DNA of 64,000 nucleotides from Hymenobacter polaris (GTDB lineage: Bacteria; Bacteroidota; Bacteroidia; Cytophagales; Hymenobacteraceae), in contig NZ_JABBGH010000001.1 of assembly GCF_012927305.1 (NCBI RefSeq), positions 1,736,001 to 1,800,000 on the forward strand, in the 5' to 3' direction. The notes beneath the pieces are model-generated. The model ran no database searches, had not been told where the DNA came from, and saw only the letters and a program-made list of their open reading frames with translations. The position numbers and the translations under genes were made by a program. Of the stretch, positions 51,902 to 59,751 are shown in pieces. Numbering within the stretch: position 1 is the stretch's first letter; each line of letters starts with the position of its first letter.

Positions 51902-53002
51902 TTATCGTTGTTGGTAATAAGCCAGAGAGTCAGCCACTTCGGCTAGGGTAATCACCTGGTCGAACACGCCCTGGCCGATGCCCGCCAGCAGGGTGCAGTT
52001 GATGCGGCCGGCCTCGTTCTTCTTGTCGTGGGTGGCGTAGGCGGCAATTAACTCGCGCTCGAGGGTGAGGATGGAAATGGGCGCAAACGAGGCGTCGATA
52101 ACCTGCTCGATAGCCCCTAGGGCTGCCGCGGGCAGCAAGCCGCGCCGCACCGAGAGCCAGCTTTCGCACACCATACCGGCGGCGATGGCCTCGCCGTGGC
52201 GCACCTCGCGGCCGGGCTGGGTGAGTAGGTAGCTTTCGATGGCGTGGCCCACGGTGTGGCCGAAGTTGAGCAGCTTGCGCGGGCCCCGCTCGTGGGGGTC
52301 CTGGGCCACAATGCCTTGCTTGATGGCCACCGAATGGCGGATAATGGGCGTCCAGGCGGGCGCGGCGGCCAGGTCCAGCCCTCGCAGCGCCTCGAAGGCG
52401 GCGGCATCGGCAATGAGGGCGTGCTTAACGACCTCGGCGTAGCCCGAGCGCAGTTCCTCGGGTGGCAGCGTTGCCAAGAAAGCGGGCGCCATAAACACCC
52501 CGGCCGGCTCCTGAAACACTCCGATGTGGTTTTTAAAGCCCTGGAAGTCAACGCCCGTCTTGCCTCCCACGGCGGCATCTACCTGGGCTAGCAGCGAGGT
52601 GGGCACCCCCACGCACCGGATGCCGCGCTTGTAGGTGGCCGCGCAAAAGCCCCCCAGGTCGGTGACGACGCCGCCGCCCAGGCACAGCAGCAACGCGTGG
52701 CGGTCGGCCTGCTGGGCAGTAAGCCAGCTCCACACCAGCTCGCAGGTAGCCAGCGTTTTATACGCTTCGCCGGCCTCAATGGTGAGCAGCTCGTGGGCCG
52801 GGGGCAGGTGGGGCTGCAGCAGGGGGTAGCAGGCGCGGGCGGTATTGGTGTCGGCCAGCACAAACAGACGGCTGGGGGCAGCGTGGGCTAGAAACTCGGC
52901 GAGGGCGGGCAGGGCCTCGGGGCCAATGGCGAGGGGAGCGGTCAACGGGCGCGGGGTTGGACGGGTAAGTGCCGCAAAGAAACGGCAAGCAGCCTGAAGC
53001 AC
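51902..53002 (-). CDS. aroB: 3-dehydroquinate synthase
   Basis: The 366-residue enzyme forms 3-dehydroquinate from DAHP with NAD and a divalent metal. Motifs are LLCLGGGVVTDLGGFCAATY, VPTSLLAQVDAAVGGKTGVD, NHIGVFQEP, the metal-site ELRSGYAEVVKHALI, and LNFGHTVGHAIES. The listed start is GTG 53002; a TTG at 52945 gives 347 residues, close to the normal length, and is a strong alternative. It should be in one operon direction with aroA, which lies downstream of it. Confidence 0.92.
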   Translation of the reverse strand: MLQAACRFFAALTRPTPRPLTAPLAIGPEALPALAEFLAHAAPSRLFVLADTNTARACYPLLQPHLPPAHELLTIEAGEAYKTLATCELVWSWLTAQQADRHALLLCLGGGVVTDLGGFCAATYKRGIRCVGVPTSLLAQVDAAVGGKTGVDFQGFKNHIGVFQEPAGVFMAPAFLATLPPEELRSGYAEVVKHALIADAAAFEALRGLDLAAAPAWTPIIRHSVAIKQGIVAQDPHERGPRKLLNFGHTVGHAIESYLLTQPGREVRHGEAIAAGMVCESWLSVRRGLLPAAALGAIEQVIDASFAPISILTLERELIAAYATHDKKNEAGRINCTLLAGIGQGVFDQVITLAEVADSLAYYQQR

Positions 53003-53084
53003 TATTTTTTAGTATCCCACGCAACGGCTGGCCCACTTTTTCCATCAAGTCTTCACACTTGACTTCCTTTCTGCCCGGCCCACC

Positions 53085-53543
53085 GTGAAAAAAGTAGTTT
53101 TACTCGTTGCTTTTGGCCTGCTACTAGCTGGCTGCCAGACCGATGCCGACATCCGGCCCGCCACCTACGACGAGCTGGCGCTGGGCACCGGCCACTGGGA
53201 ATGGGACGCCACCGCCTACATGGGCGGCCGCCGCACCCCGGCCACCGAGGGCTACTCGCGGCAGCTCACCTTCGGGGCCGACCACCAATTGCTGCTGCGC
53301 CGCAGCGGCCAGCCCGACTTGCGCGTGCCCTACGAGTTGTCGGTGGGGCTGCTGCCGTGCGGCACGGGCTCGGCCACGTTCCCCATCGTCACCTACGCCA
53401 CCGACGAGCAAAAGCTACCCAACAGCGACCGCCGGACCTACGCCGTGACCGAGCAAAACGGGCGGCAGCTGCTCAGCATCACCGGCGAGGCGGCCTGCGC
53501 CGATGCGGGCGGCTTCGAAACCTACCACTGGGTAGCCAACTAA
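53085..53543 (+). CDS. Hypothetical lipoprotein (first of four)
   Basis: The 152-residue product has a clear lipobox (FGLLLAGC, Cys17). The mature part is beta-rich, with GHWEWDATAYMGGRRTPAT, YSRQLTFGADHQLLLRRSG and a Cys in VGLLPCGTG. It has a lipocalin-like W near the start of the domain, but the family is not recognised. The start is GTG 53085. It is the first of four same-strand lipoprotein genes, 12 bases before the second. It differs in sequence from the other three. Confidence 0.7.
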   Translation: MKKVVLLVAFGLLLAGCQTDADIRPATYDELALGTGHWEWDATAYMGGRRTPATEGYSRQLTFGADHQLLLRRSGQPDLRVPYELSVGLLPCGTGSATFPIVTYATDEQKLPNSDRRTYAVTEQNGRQLLSITGEAACADAGGFETYHWVAN

Positions 53544-53555
53544 CCTTTCTGACCT

Positions 53556-53990
53556 ATGAAAATTCTTGCCCCCTCTTTGGTGCTGGCGCTGGCCCTAGGC
53601 GCCTGCCACCGCGAAGCCGTGCCGCCTGCCACCACCGCCGAAGCCGATGTTGCCGCGGGCACCTCGGTGGTGGGCACCTGGCGGCTGGTAGCCTTGCAGT
53701 GCTTTTGCCCAGCCACCAACACCGTACCCAACCAGCGCCTGCTGCTGGACTCGGCGCGGCACTTCCAGTATCTCGTCAACGACAAGCTCGCCGCCGCCGG
53801 CACCTACGCCCTGGGCACGGGCTCGGCATGCAGTGCCGCAGCCAGCGCCGAGCCCCTGCTGCAAGTAGCGCCGGCCACGCCCAATGCCTACGCCCCGCAC
53901 GGCAACTACACGCTGCGCGGCGATACGCTCATTATCGACCAGTGCCTGGCCGCCGATGGCCCGCGCTACACCTTCCGGCGCCAACGCTAG
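53556..53990 (+). CDS. Lipocalin-like lipoprotein (second of four)
   Basis: The 144-residue lipoprotein (lipobox ALALGAC) has the common lipocalin-like opening SVVGTWRLVALQCFCP, then RLLLDSARHFQYLVNDKLAAAG and the closing NYTLRGDTLIIDQCLAADGP. The next gene has the same order of words (VGTWHLTNLQCYCP and YTLQANKLVIDQGSA), so they are paralogues. It likely faces the periplasm or outside, and the ligand is unknown. Expressed with its neighbours, 14 bases from the next start. Confidence 0.7.
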   Translation: MKILAPSLVLALALGACHREAVPPATTAEADVAAGTSVVGTWRLVALQCFCPATNTVPNQRLLLDSARHFQYLVNDKLAAAGTYALGTGSACSAAASAEPLLQVAPATPNAYAPHGNYTLRGDTLIIDQCLAADGPRYTFRRQR

Positions 53991-54004
53991 CCCCTCCCCA
54001 ACCC

Positions 54005-54412
54005 ATGAACCGCACGTTAGCTACCTTTATCCTGCTGCTGAGCCTAGGCGGCTGCACGCACCAGCAGGCCGACCCCACCCCGGGCGATGAGCTGGTAGGC
54101 ACCTGGCACCTCACCAACCTGCAATGCTACTGCCCCGCCGGCTGGCTTCCCGACGAGCAGCTGCTGCTCGAAGCCAACCAGCGCTACCAGCTTTACCGGG
54201 GCGGTAGGCTGAAGTCGGCGGGCCGCTACGCTACTAGCCAGGGCAACCTGTGCGGCCAAGGCGCCAGCCAGTCGCTGCTGCGCCTAGTGCCCGACTCGGT
54301 AGGGGCCTACGCACCCAGCGGAGCCTACACGCTGCAAGCCAACAAGCTGGTTATCGACCAAGGCTCGGCGTGCATCGCCGATGCGCCAGTGGCTACCTAC
54401 AAGCGGCAGTGA
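54005..54412 (+). CDS. Lipocalin-like lipoprotein (third of four)
   Basis: The 135-residue lipoprotein (lipobox LLSLGGC) has the same plan as its upstream neighbour: LVGTWHLTNLQCYCPAGW, EQLLLEANQRYQLYRGGRL, YAPSGAYTLQANKLVIDQ, and paired Cys residues in the first strand. ATG 54005 begins the signal. It is 14 bases from the preceding stop, so it belongs to the same operon. Divergence between the paralogues is large, which argues against a recent duplication. Confidence 0.7.
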   Translation: MNRTLATFILLLSLGGCTHQQADPTPGDELVGTWHLTNLQCYCPAGWLPDEQLLLEANQRYQLYRGGRLKSAGRYATSQGNLCGQGASQSLLRLVPDSVGAYAPSGAYTLQANKLVIDQGSACIADAPVATYKRQ

Positions 54413-54439
54413 AGTGCTGGCCTCTAGGGTCCGGGTACC

Positions 54440-54525
54440 GTAGGGGCGGGGCTTGTCCCCGCCCGTCGCCTGCACCGCTTAGCCGATTTCGTTCAACGAT
54501 GGGCGGGGGCAAGCCCCGCCCCTAC
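54440..54525. repeat. Inverted repeat with GGGGCGGGGCTTG arms
   Basis: Arms 54440-54464 and 54501-54525 pair with one mismatch: GTAGGGGCGGGGCTTGTCCC versus the complement of ...GGGGGCAAGCCCC. The loop is 36 bases. It separates the third and fourth lipoprotein genes. Confidence 0.85.
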
Positions 54526-54559
54526 TCACGGACTACAAATTCGCTGTAATTTTCTCCTT

Positions 54560-54964
54560 GTGAAACCAGTTTTTGCCTTCCTACTGGCCGGTTGTCTTGC
54601 TGACCATCACCCGACCAACGAGCCAGCGCCTAGCTCGCTGGTCGGCACCTGGCGCCTTATTGAGGATTCGGCTCTAGCACTACCCAAAAAGCCTTCCAAC
54701 ATAATTCTTGTGCTTGACAATAAAGGTCAATTCCGGTTTTTTCTCAAAAAGCATCTAGAAGCTCATGGCACTTATTTCATAAATCGTAGCTCAACCTGCA
54801 ATTCAAAGTTTGCTGACCGTGACTTCCTTATACTGAACTCAATAGCTAATATTTATGCGCCAGATGGCATATACAAGCTACGCGGCGATACCCTAATAAT
54901 CGACAGTACAAAAGACGGCTGCGCTTTTGATGCCTCCATTCGCACCTACCTCCGGGTGCCCTAG
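54560..54964 (+). CDS. Lipocalin-like lipoprotein (fourth of four)
   Basis: The 134-residue lipoprotein (FLLAGC lipobox, start GTG 54560) shares the plan SLVGTWRLIEDSALAL, QFRFFLKKHLEAHGTYF, and the closing YKLRGDTLIIDSTKDGC with the two upstream paralogues, and keeps the Cys near the C-terminus. Its coding DNA is clearly AT-richer than the neighbours, e.g. around 54690-54850, so it may have come from another source. A TAATTTTC sequence ends 5 bases before the start. Confidence 0.65.
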   Translation: MKPVFAFLLAGCLADHHPTNEPAPSSLVGTWRLIEDSALALPKKPSNIILVLDNKGQFRFFLKKHLEAHGTYFINRSSTCNSKFADRDFLILNSIANIYAPDGIYKLRGDTLIIDSTKDGCAFDASIRTYLRVP

Positions 54965-54976
54965 GGCCACCCGCCG

Positions 54977-56110
54977 CTATAGCCCCGGCCCCAGCGGGGC
55001 GGGCACCGCGTCGATGGCGCGGCCGTTGAGCACTTCGGTTTGCTGGCGGATGCTCTCGATGTGGATGAGCTTGTAGAGCTCGGCAATGAAGCGCTCGTTG
55101 AGGCCCAGCCGGGCGGCCCACTCGGGGCGGGTGCGGAAGATTTCCTGCCAGCGCTCAAGCTGCAAAATCTTCACGTTGTTCTCCTTCTTGTACTCGGCCA
55201 GCTCCTGCGTCAGGGCGGCGCGGCGGGTTAGCACCTCCAGCAGCTCGTGGTCGGCCTCGTCCATCTTCTGGCGCAGCTCCTCGGCCTTATTACGGTAGTC
55301 AGCGTTGTCGGAGCTGCGGTAGCGGTACTTCAGCTCGCTCAGGATTTCCTGCAGCCGCGCCGGCGTCACCTGCTGGGCGGCGTCGCTCAGGGCGTGGTCG
55401 GGGTCGGGGTGAGTTTCGATGATGAGGCCGTCGTAGTCGAGGTCGAGCGCCTTTTGGGCAATGGGCAGCAGCAAGTCGCGCCGGCCGCCGATGTGGCTGG
55501 GGTCGTTAAGGAGCACCAGGTCGGGTCGGCGCGTTTTCAGCTCAATCGGAATGGCCCAGGTGGGCGCGTTGCGGTAGCGCGAGGGCGCAAACGTACTGAA
55601 CCCCCGGTGGATAGCCGCCAGGTCGCGGATGCCCGCCCGCTCCAGCCGCTCGATGGCGCCAATCCAGAGCGCCAGGTCGGGGTTGACGGGGTTCTTCACC
55701 ATCACCGGCACGCCGGTGCCGGCCAGCGCATCGGCCAGCTCTTGCACGGCGAAGGGGTTGACGGTGGTGCGCGCCCCAATCCAGAGCACGTCGATGCCGT
55801 GCTTCAGCGCCTCCTCTACGTGCTTGGGCGTGGCCACCTCAATGGCCATGGGCAGGCCGGTTTCCTGGCGGGCGGCTTGCAGCCAGGGTAGGGCCGCCGT
55901 GCCGCGGCCTTCGAAGCCGCCGGGCTTGGTGCGCGGCTTCCAAATGCCAGCGCGGTAGATGTCGGCCTGGCCGGCGGCCTTCAGGGCGCGGGCCACGGCC
56001 AGCACCTGCTCTTCCGATTCGGCCGAGCAGGGGCCGGCAATAATGAGGGGGTTGCCCTTCTGGGCTAGCCGACGGGTGAAGAAGGTGTCGGCGGTGGGGG
56101 TAGTTGGCAT
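54977..56110 (-). CDS. DAHP synthase fused to type II chorismate mutase
   Basis: The 377-residue bifunctional enzyme has a KDO8P-synthase-like DAHP synthase domain (residues 1-265) and an AroQ-type chorismate mutase at the C-terminus. The first part shows IIAGPCSAESEEQVL, RAGIWKPRTKPGGFEGRG and GARTTVNPFAVQELADAL, followed by DPSHIGGRR. The mutase part has ELRQKMDEADHELLEVLTRR, YKKENNVKI and RFIAELYKLIHIESIRQQ. It makes DAHP and prephenate in the cytoplasm. ATG 56110 gives the usual MPTTPTADTFFTRRLAQKGN start. Its promoter box is at 56208, leaving a leader of about 90 bases. Confidence 0.9.
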   Translation of the reverse strand: MPTTPTADTFFTRRLAQKGNPLIIAGPCSAESEEQVLAVARALKAAGQADIYRAGIWKPRTKPGGFEGRGTAALPWLQAARQETGLPMAIEVATPKHVEEALKHGIDVLWIGARTTVNPFAVQELADALAGTGVPVMVKNPVNPDLALWIGAIERLERAGIRDLAAIHRGFSTFAPSRYRNAPTWAIPIELKTRRPDLVLLNDPSHIGGRRDLLLPIAQKALDLDYDGLIIETHPDPDHALSDAAQQVTPARLQEILSELKYRYRSSDNADYRNKAEELRQKMDEADHELLEVLTRRAALTQELAEYKKENNVKILQLERWQEIFRTRPEWAARLGLNERFIAELYKLIHIESIRQQTEVLNGRAIDAVPAPLGPGL

Positions 56111-56177
56111 GAGCTGGGCAGGGCGCCGGGTGGCACCCCGCGCCCGCGCCGCCGGGGCCGGCGGGCGCAAATTCTGA

Positions 56178-56194
56178 GCAGAGTGCCACTCTGC
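56178..56194 (-). promoter_or_regulatory. Small hairpin in the DAHP synthase leader
   Basis: A 7-bp stem GCAGAGT with ACTCTGC and a 3-base loop, between the promoter box and the ATG. It may be an expression-control element or chance; no T tract follows. Confidence 0.3.
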
Positions 56195-56207
56195 TTGGTA
56201 GTGGCCG

Positions 56208-56215
56208 CAAAGGTA
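56208..56215 (-). promoter_or_regulatory. Promoter -7 box TACCTTTG
   Basis: Exact TAnnTTTG match, 97 bases before the ATG at 56110. Confidence 0.5.
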
Positions 56216-56361
56216 CGAACCGGGTTGGGGCGGGCGGCGTTACCTTCGCGTAGTAGTACCGTACTGGGCCGGCAGCGAGGTAGCGCGGGCAGTGGCCCTA
56301 GGGCTCTGGCGCGCCGCATTGCGCCTAGGGCCGGCCCCAGCTTCTTCCCCCTCTCCTACCC

Positions 56362-57576
56362 ATGCCTGCCCCCTCCCCTGCCGTTCCGGCCGCGCCCGTA
56401 GCCCCCGTTTCGTTCGAGGATACCCGCATTGCCTTCGAAGCCAAGTCGGACGCCGACTTGCGCAAAATGTACCTGCTGTTTGCGGCCATGAACAACGGCA
56501 GCCTGGTAAAGCTCGGCGGCGGGCTTATGCAGTCGGCCCTGCAGTGGCACCTGCCCGGCGTGAAGCTGCTCATCAAAAACACGATATTCCGGCAGTTTTG
56601 CGGCGGCGAAACCATTGCCGAGTGCCAGCCGGTGATAAACGAGCTGGGACGCTACCACATTGGCACCATCCTCGACTACTCGGTGGAAGGCGCCGGCAAC
56701 GACTACAGCTTCGACCGCACCCGCGACGAGATACTGGCCACCATTGCGCTGGCCGCCACCACGCCCCACATTCCGTTCTCGGTGTTTAAGGTAACGGGCC
56801 TGATGCCCACCGCGCTACTCGAGAAGAAGCAGGCGGGCATCCCCCTAGGGCAAACCGAACGGGCCGCCTTTGCGCGCGGCGAGCAGCGCCTGAACGCGCT
56901 GTGCGCCAGCGCCCACGAGCGTGGCGTGCGCCTGTTTGTGGATGCCGAGGAAAGCTGGATTCAGCACACCATCGACGAGCTGGCCGAGGCCATGATGCAG
57001 CGCTACAACCAAGAGCGCGCCATTGTATGGAACACCTACCAACTGTATCGCCACGACCGGCTCGACGCCTTTAAGGCGGCCTACGAGCGGGCGGTGCAGG
57101 GCAGCTACTACCTAGGGGTGAAACTGGTGCGCGGCGCTTACATGGAGAAGGAAGCCCGCCTGGCCCAGCAGCGCGGCCTGCCCACGCCCATCAACCCCAG
57201 CAAGCAAGCCACCGACGACCTCTACGACGAGTCGCTGCGCTTCAGCGTGCAGCACCTCGACCGCATCAGCCTGTGCGCGGGCACCCACAACGAGGCCAGC
57301 TCGCGCCTGCTTACCGAGTTGATGCGCGAGGCTGGCGTGGCCCCCCAGGACGAGCGCGTATGGTTTGCGCAGCTCTACGGCATGAGCGACAACCTGAGCT
57401 ATAATCTGGCCCACGCCGGCTACCACACGGCCAAGTACGTGCCCTACGGCCCCGTGGAAGCCGTGATGCCCTATTTGCTGCGCCGAGCCAATGAGAACAC
57501 CGCCATCGCGGGCCAGAGTAGCCGCGAGTTTGGCCTGATAAAGAAGGAGTTAAATCGCCGCAGCGGCAAGAAATAG
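56362..57576 (+). CDS. Proline dehydrogenase
   Basis: The 404-residue flavoenzyme has family sites VDAEESWIQHTIDE, LGVKLVRGAYMEKEARLA, LCAGTHNEASSRLLTEL, AQLYGMSDNLSYNLA and the C-terminal YVPYGPVEAVMPYLLRRANEN, which together bind FAD and proline. It oxidises proline to pyrroline-5-carboxylate, feeding the electrons into the respiratory chain. It lacks a P5C dehydrogenase domain, so the second step is done by a separate protein not in the window. ATG 56362 is the first good start. It is divergent from the DAHP synthase gene. Confidence 0.9.
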   Translation: MPAPSPAVPAAPVAPVSFEDTRIAFEAKSDADLRKMYLLFAAMNNGSLVKLGGGLMQSALQWHLPGVKLLIKNTIFRQFCGGETIAECQPVINELGRYHIGTILDYSVEGAGNDYSFDRTRDEILATIALAATTPHIPFSVFKVTGLMPTALLEKKQAGIPLGQTERAAFARGEQRLNALCASAHERGVRLFVDAEESWIQHTIDELAEAMMQRYNQERAIVWNTYQLYRHDRLDAFKAAYERAVQGSYYLGVKLVRGAYMEKEARLAQQRGLPTPINPSKQATDDLYDESLRFSVQHLDRISLCAGTHNEASSRLLTELMREAGVAPQDERVWFAQLYGMSDNLSYNLAHAGYHTAKYVPYGPVEAVMPYLLRRANENTAIAGQSSREFGLIKKELNRRSGKK

Positions 57577-57661
57577 CTGCTGGCAAACGGGCGCCGCAAC
57601 CCCCTAAAATTTTGGCCTGGACGCAACGCCGGCTCGATTTTTGGTATCTATCTACAAACCA

Positions 57662-57684
57662 GAACCGGTCGGGGCGACCGGTTC
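57662..57684. repeat. Short perfect hairpin
   Basis: Stem GAACCGGTC with its complement, loop GGGGC. Lies downstream of the proline dehydrogenase gene; there is no T tract, so a terminator role is unclear. Confidence 0.4.
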
Positions 57685-57798
57685 GTACGTATAAGATAGT
57701 GGCGCGTTGCGCGAGCCGGGCCCCCTAGGGGCTGGCGCGCAGCTAGGCTGCCGCTGTCGCCCCGCTAGTTAAATTATTTCATTTTCCCATCCTTCGCT

Positions 57799-58182
57799 AT
57801 GACTAATCGCCTTCGCCAGTACCTTATTCGCTATGCCCGCCAGCAGGTGGGCACCGTCAGCTACCTCACCCTCGTGCAAGAGTCGGAGCTGGGCCTGAAC
57901 CTGGATATCTCGCACGAGAAATCGCGCCTGAACGAGATGCTGGCCGAGATTTCGACCGAGGAGCACCAGGCGGGCCGGCCGCTGCTGAGCTGCCTGGTGC
58001 GGGTGCAGGGTTCGAAAGGTCAGGGCGATAACTTTTATAAGCTGTGCGAGCGCCTGGGCCTGGGCGAGTGGCGCAGCCTGAAGCAGGACGAGCAGTTTTT
58101 GAAAGGGCTGATTCGGGACTGCCGCAGCTTTTGGCTGCAAGAAGCAAACTATGCGCAGTATGCCGCTCTGTCTGAGGTTTAG
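57799..58182 (+). CDS. Hypothetical protein, likely helical
   Basis: The 127-residue cytoplasmic protein starts MTNRLRQYLIRYARQQVGTV and has SELGLNLDISHEKSRLNEML, LLSCLVRVQGSKGQGDNFYK and SFWLQEANYAQYAALSEV. The pattern of hydrophobic and charged residues suggests two or three helices and a short beta stretch. I do not recognise the family, but a DNA- or RNA-related role is possible because of the basic N-terminus. A clear terminator follows its stop, so it is its own transcript. Confidence 0.7.
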   Translation: MTNRLRQYLIRYARQQVGTVSYLTLVQESELGLNLDISHEKSRLNEMLAEISTEEHQAGRPLLSCLVRVQGSKGQGDNFYKLCERLGLGEWRSLKQDEQFLKGLIRDCRSFWLQEANYAQYAALSEV

Positions 58183-58207
58183 CTTAATAACTAGTTATCA
58201 ATTATAT

Positions 58208-58236
58208 AAGCCCCGGTCTTAACCGGGGCTTTTTTA
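58208..58236 (+). terminator. Intrinsic terminator
   Basis: Stem AAGCCCCGGT with its near-complement ACCGGGGCTT, loop of about five bases, then a T6 run. It follows the 57799 gene by 25 bases. Confidence 0.85.
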
Positions 58237-58341
58237 TGGCCGTCTGCGCCGAAAACCAGCCGGGCGCAACCCCGCGCGCCCAGACTCGTTAAGCTAAACG
58301 AGACGGCATAGGCCGTTTTCCCACCCAAGTTTCCTTTTCCA

Positions 58342-59319
58342 ATGAATACCAACGACCCCAACAACCCGATGAATTCCGGCACTGGCGCCGGCTCTAACTA
58401 CGGCACCAGCAATACCGGCACTGGCCTGGGCAACAGCGGCAACCTGAGCAACGAAAGCACCAGCTACGCCGGCGGCACCGACTACAGCGGCGCTAGCGGT
58501 GGTAGCACCTCGTCGGACGCTGATACCCTCGACTCATCCACCCAATCGATGGAAGGCGGCGCTTCAGCCACCGGCTCTACCTACGGCAACACCGAAACCA
58601 ATTCGTCGGCAACTAACTCCGACCAGACTTCGCGCCCCGGCGACGACTATAGCGCCACGGCCAAAGGCGCGGCCGTAGCTGGCTCGGCAGGCGCGGCCGT
58701 GGGCCGCGGCATCGACGCGGTGCAGAATACCGCCTCGCGGGCCGGCCATGCCGTTAAGGACGCCGTAACGGGCGAGAATGACAGCTATGACAATGATTAC
58801 CGCGAGGGGGGCACTACGAGCGGTATGTTTAAGGACCGCACTAGTGCTGAGCGCGCCTACCAGGCGCTGCACGAGCGCGGCTATCATAAAGACGATGTAC
58901 ACCTGATGATGTCGGACGACACGCGCAAAACGCATTTCGGCGACGCCAATGAGCACACTGAGTTGGGCGATAAAGCTATGGAAGGCGCGGGCGTAGGCTC
59001 GGCCATCGGCGGCACGGCGGGCGCCATTATTGGCGCCATCGCGGCCATCGGCACGTCGGTAGCCCTGCCGGGCCTTGGGCTCATTATTGCCGGTCCGCTG
59101 GCGGCGGCCTTGGCGGGCGCCGGGGCTGGTGGCCTCACGGGCGGCCTGGTGGGCGCCCTGGTAGGCTCGGGCATTCCCGAGGAGCACGCCGTGGAGTACG
59201 AAGAAGGCGTTAAAAACGGTGGCATCGTGATGGGCGTGAAGCCCCGCAATGCCGAAGACGCCAAGTATTTCGAGGAGTCGTTCAAGCAGAACAACGCCGA
59301 AAAGGTGTATCGCTATTAA
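58342..59319 (+). CDS. General-stress-type protein with glycine zipper
   Basis: The 325-residue product has an N-terminal low-complexity stretch (about 1-110) of Gly, Ser, Asn and Thr, then a conserved-looking SGMFKDRTSAERAYQALHER unit and GYHKDDVHLMMSDDTR. A Gly/Ala-rich zipper (about 210-285, GSAIGGTAGAIIGAIAAIG and GAGAGGLTGGLVGALVGSG) follows, and the end is EEHAVEYEEGVKNGGIVMGV. The middle and last units resemble the YflT-type stress domain found in GsiB-like or 17M stress proteins. It may insert into or coat a membrane during stress. Its own terminator follows. Confidence 0.65.
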   Translation: MNTNDPNNPMNSGTGAGSNYGTSNTGTGLGNSGNLSNESTSYAGGTDYSGASGGSTSSDADTLDSSTQSMEGGASATGSTYGNTETNSSATNSDQTSRPGDDYSATAKGAAVAGSAGAAVGRGIDAVQNTASRAGHAVKDAVTGENDSYDNDYREGGTTSGMFKDRTSAERAYQALHERGYHKDDVHLMMSDDTRKTHFGDANEHTELGDKAMEGAGVGSAIGGTAGAIIGAIAAIGTSVALPGLGLIIAGPLAAALAGAGAGGLTGGLVGALVGSGIPEEHAVEYEEGVKNGGIVMGVKPRNAEDAKYFEESFKQNNAEKVYRY

Positions 59320-59368
59320 GATAGCCTTGCCCCTAAGGTAGCGTTAGCGCGCTACGCTTACTAAGTTT

Positions 59369-59405
59369 AAAAAAGCCCCTTCCCCTGCGGAAGGGGCTTT
59401 TTTTA
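59369..59405 (+). terminator. Intrinsic terminator
   Basis: Stem AAGCCCCTT with its complement, loop of eight or nine bases, then T7. It follows the glycine-zipper gene. Confidence 0.85.
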
Positions 59406-59751
59406 TTTCTGGATTGACTTTATTTTTTCTTCTAAGCCGCGGCATTTTTTGGCATGAATCCCCCCTAGGGGGTGCCTGGCTGCTGAGCCGTGCGTCGCTC
59501 ACCAATTCGTGGGTAGCTGGCTAAGGCTGCGGCGCTTTGCCCGGTGCTAGGGTCTGAGCTTACTAGCCCGCCGCTGGCTGGCAGCAGCCCTACACTAAAC
59601 ATTCATCTGCTCTACGTCAACCATTTAACCGCTTGGTTGGTTAGCTTGCCGGCCGTCCCCTCTCCCACCCGGCGGCTACCCGTTCTGCAACGGCGCCGGC
59701 CTAGGCTGCGTCCTTGCCCGGTTTTGATAGCGTGACGATAGCGGAGCACTT
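59406..59751. other. Intergenic region before the efflux operon
   Basis: A 346-bp gap with the palindrome CCCCCTAGGGGG near 59460-59472 and no promoter box in the usual position. A short reading frame at 59544-59735 has no domain or plausible start signal, so I do not call it. Confidence 0.5.

Noticed and set aside
59544..59735. Short plus-strand frame in front of the RND permease
   Set aside because: No domain, signal peptide or promoter; codon pattern unlike neighbours.
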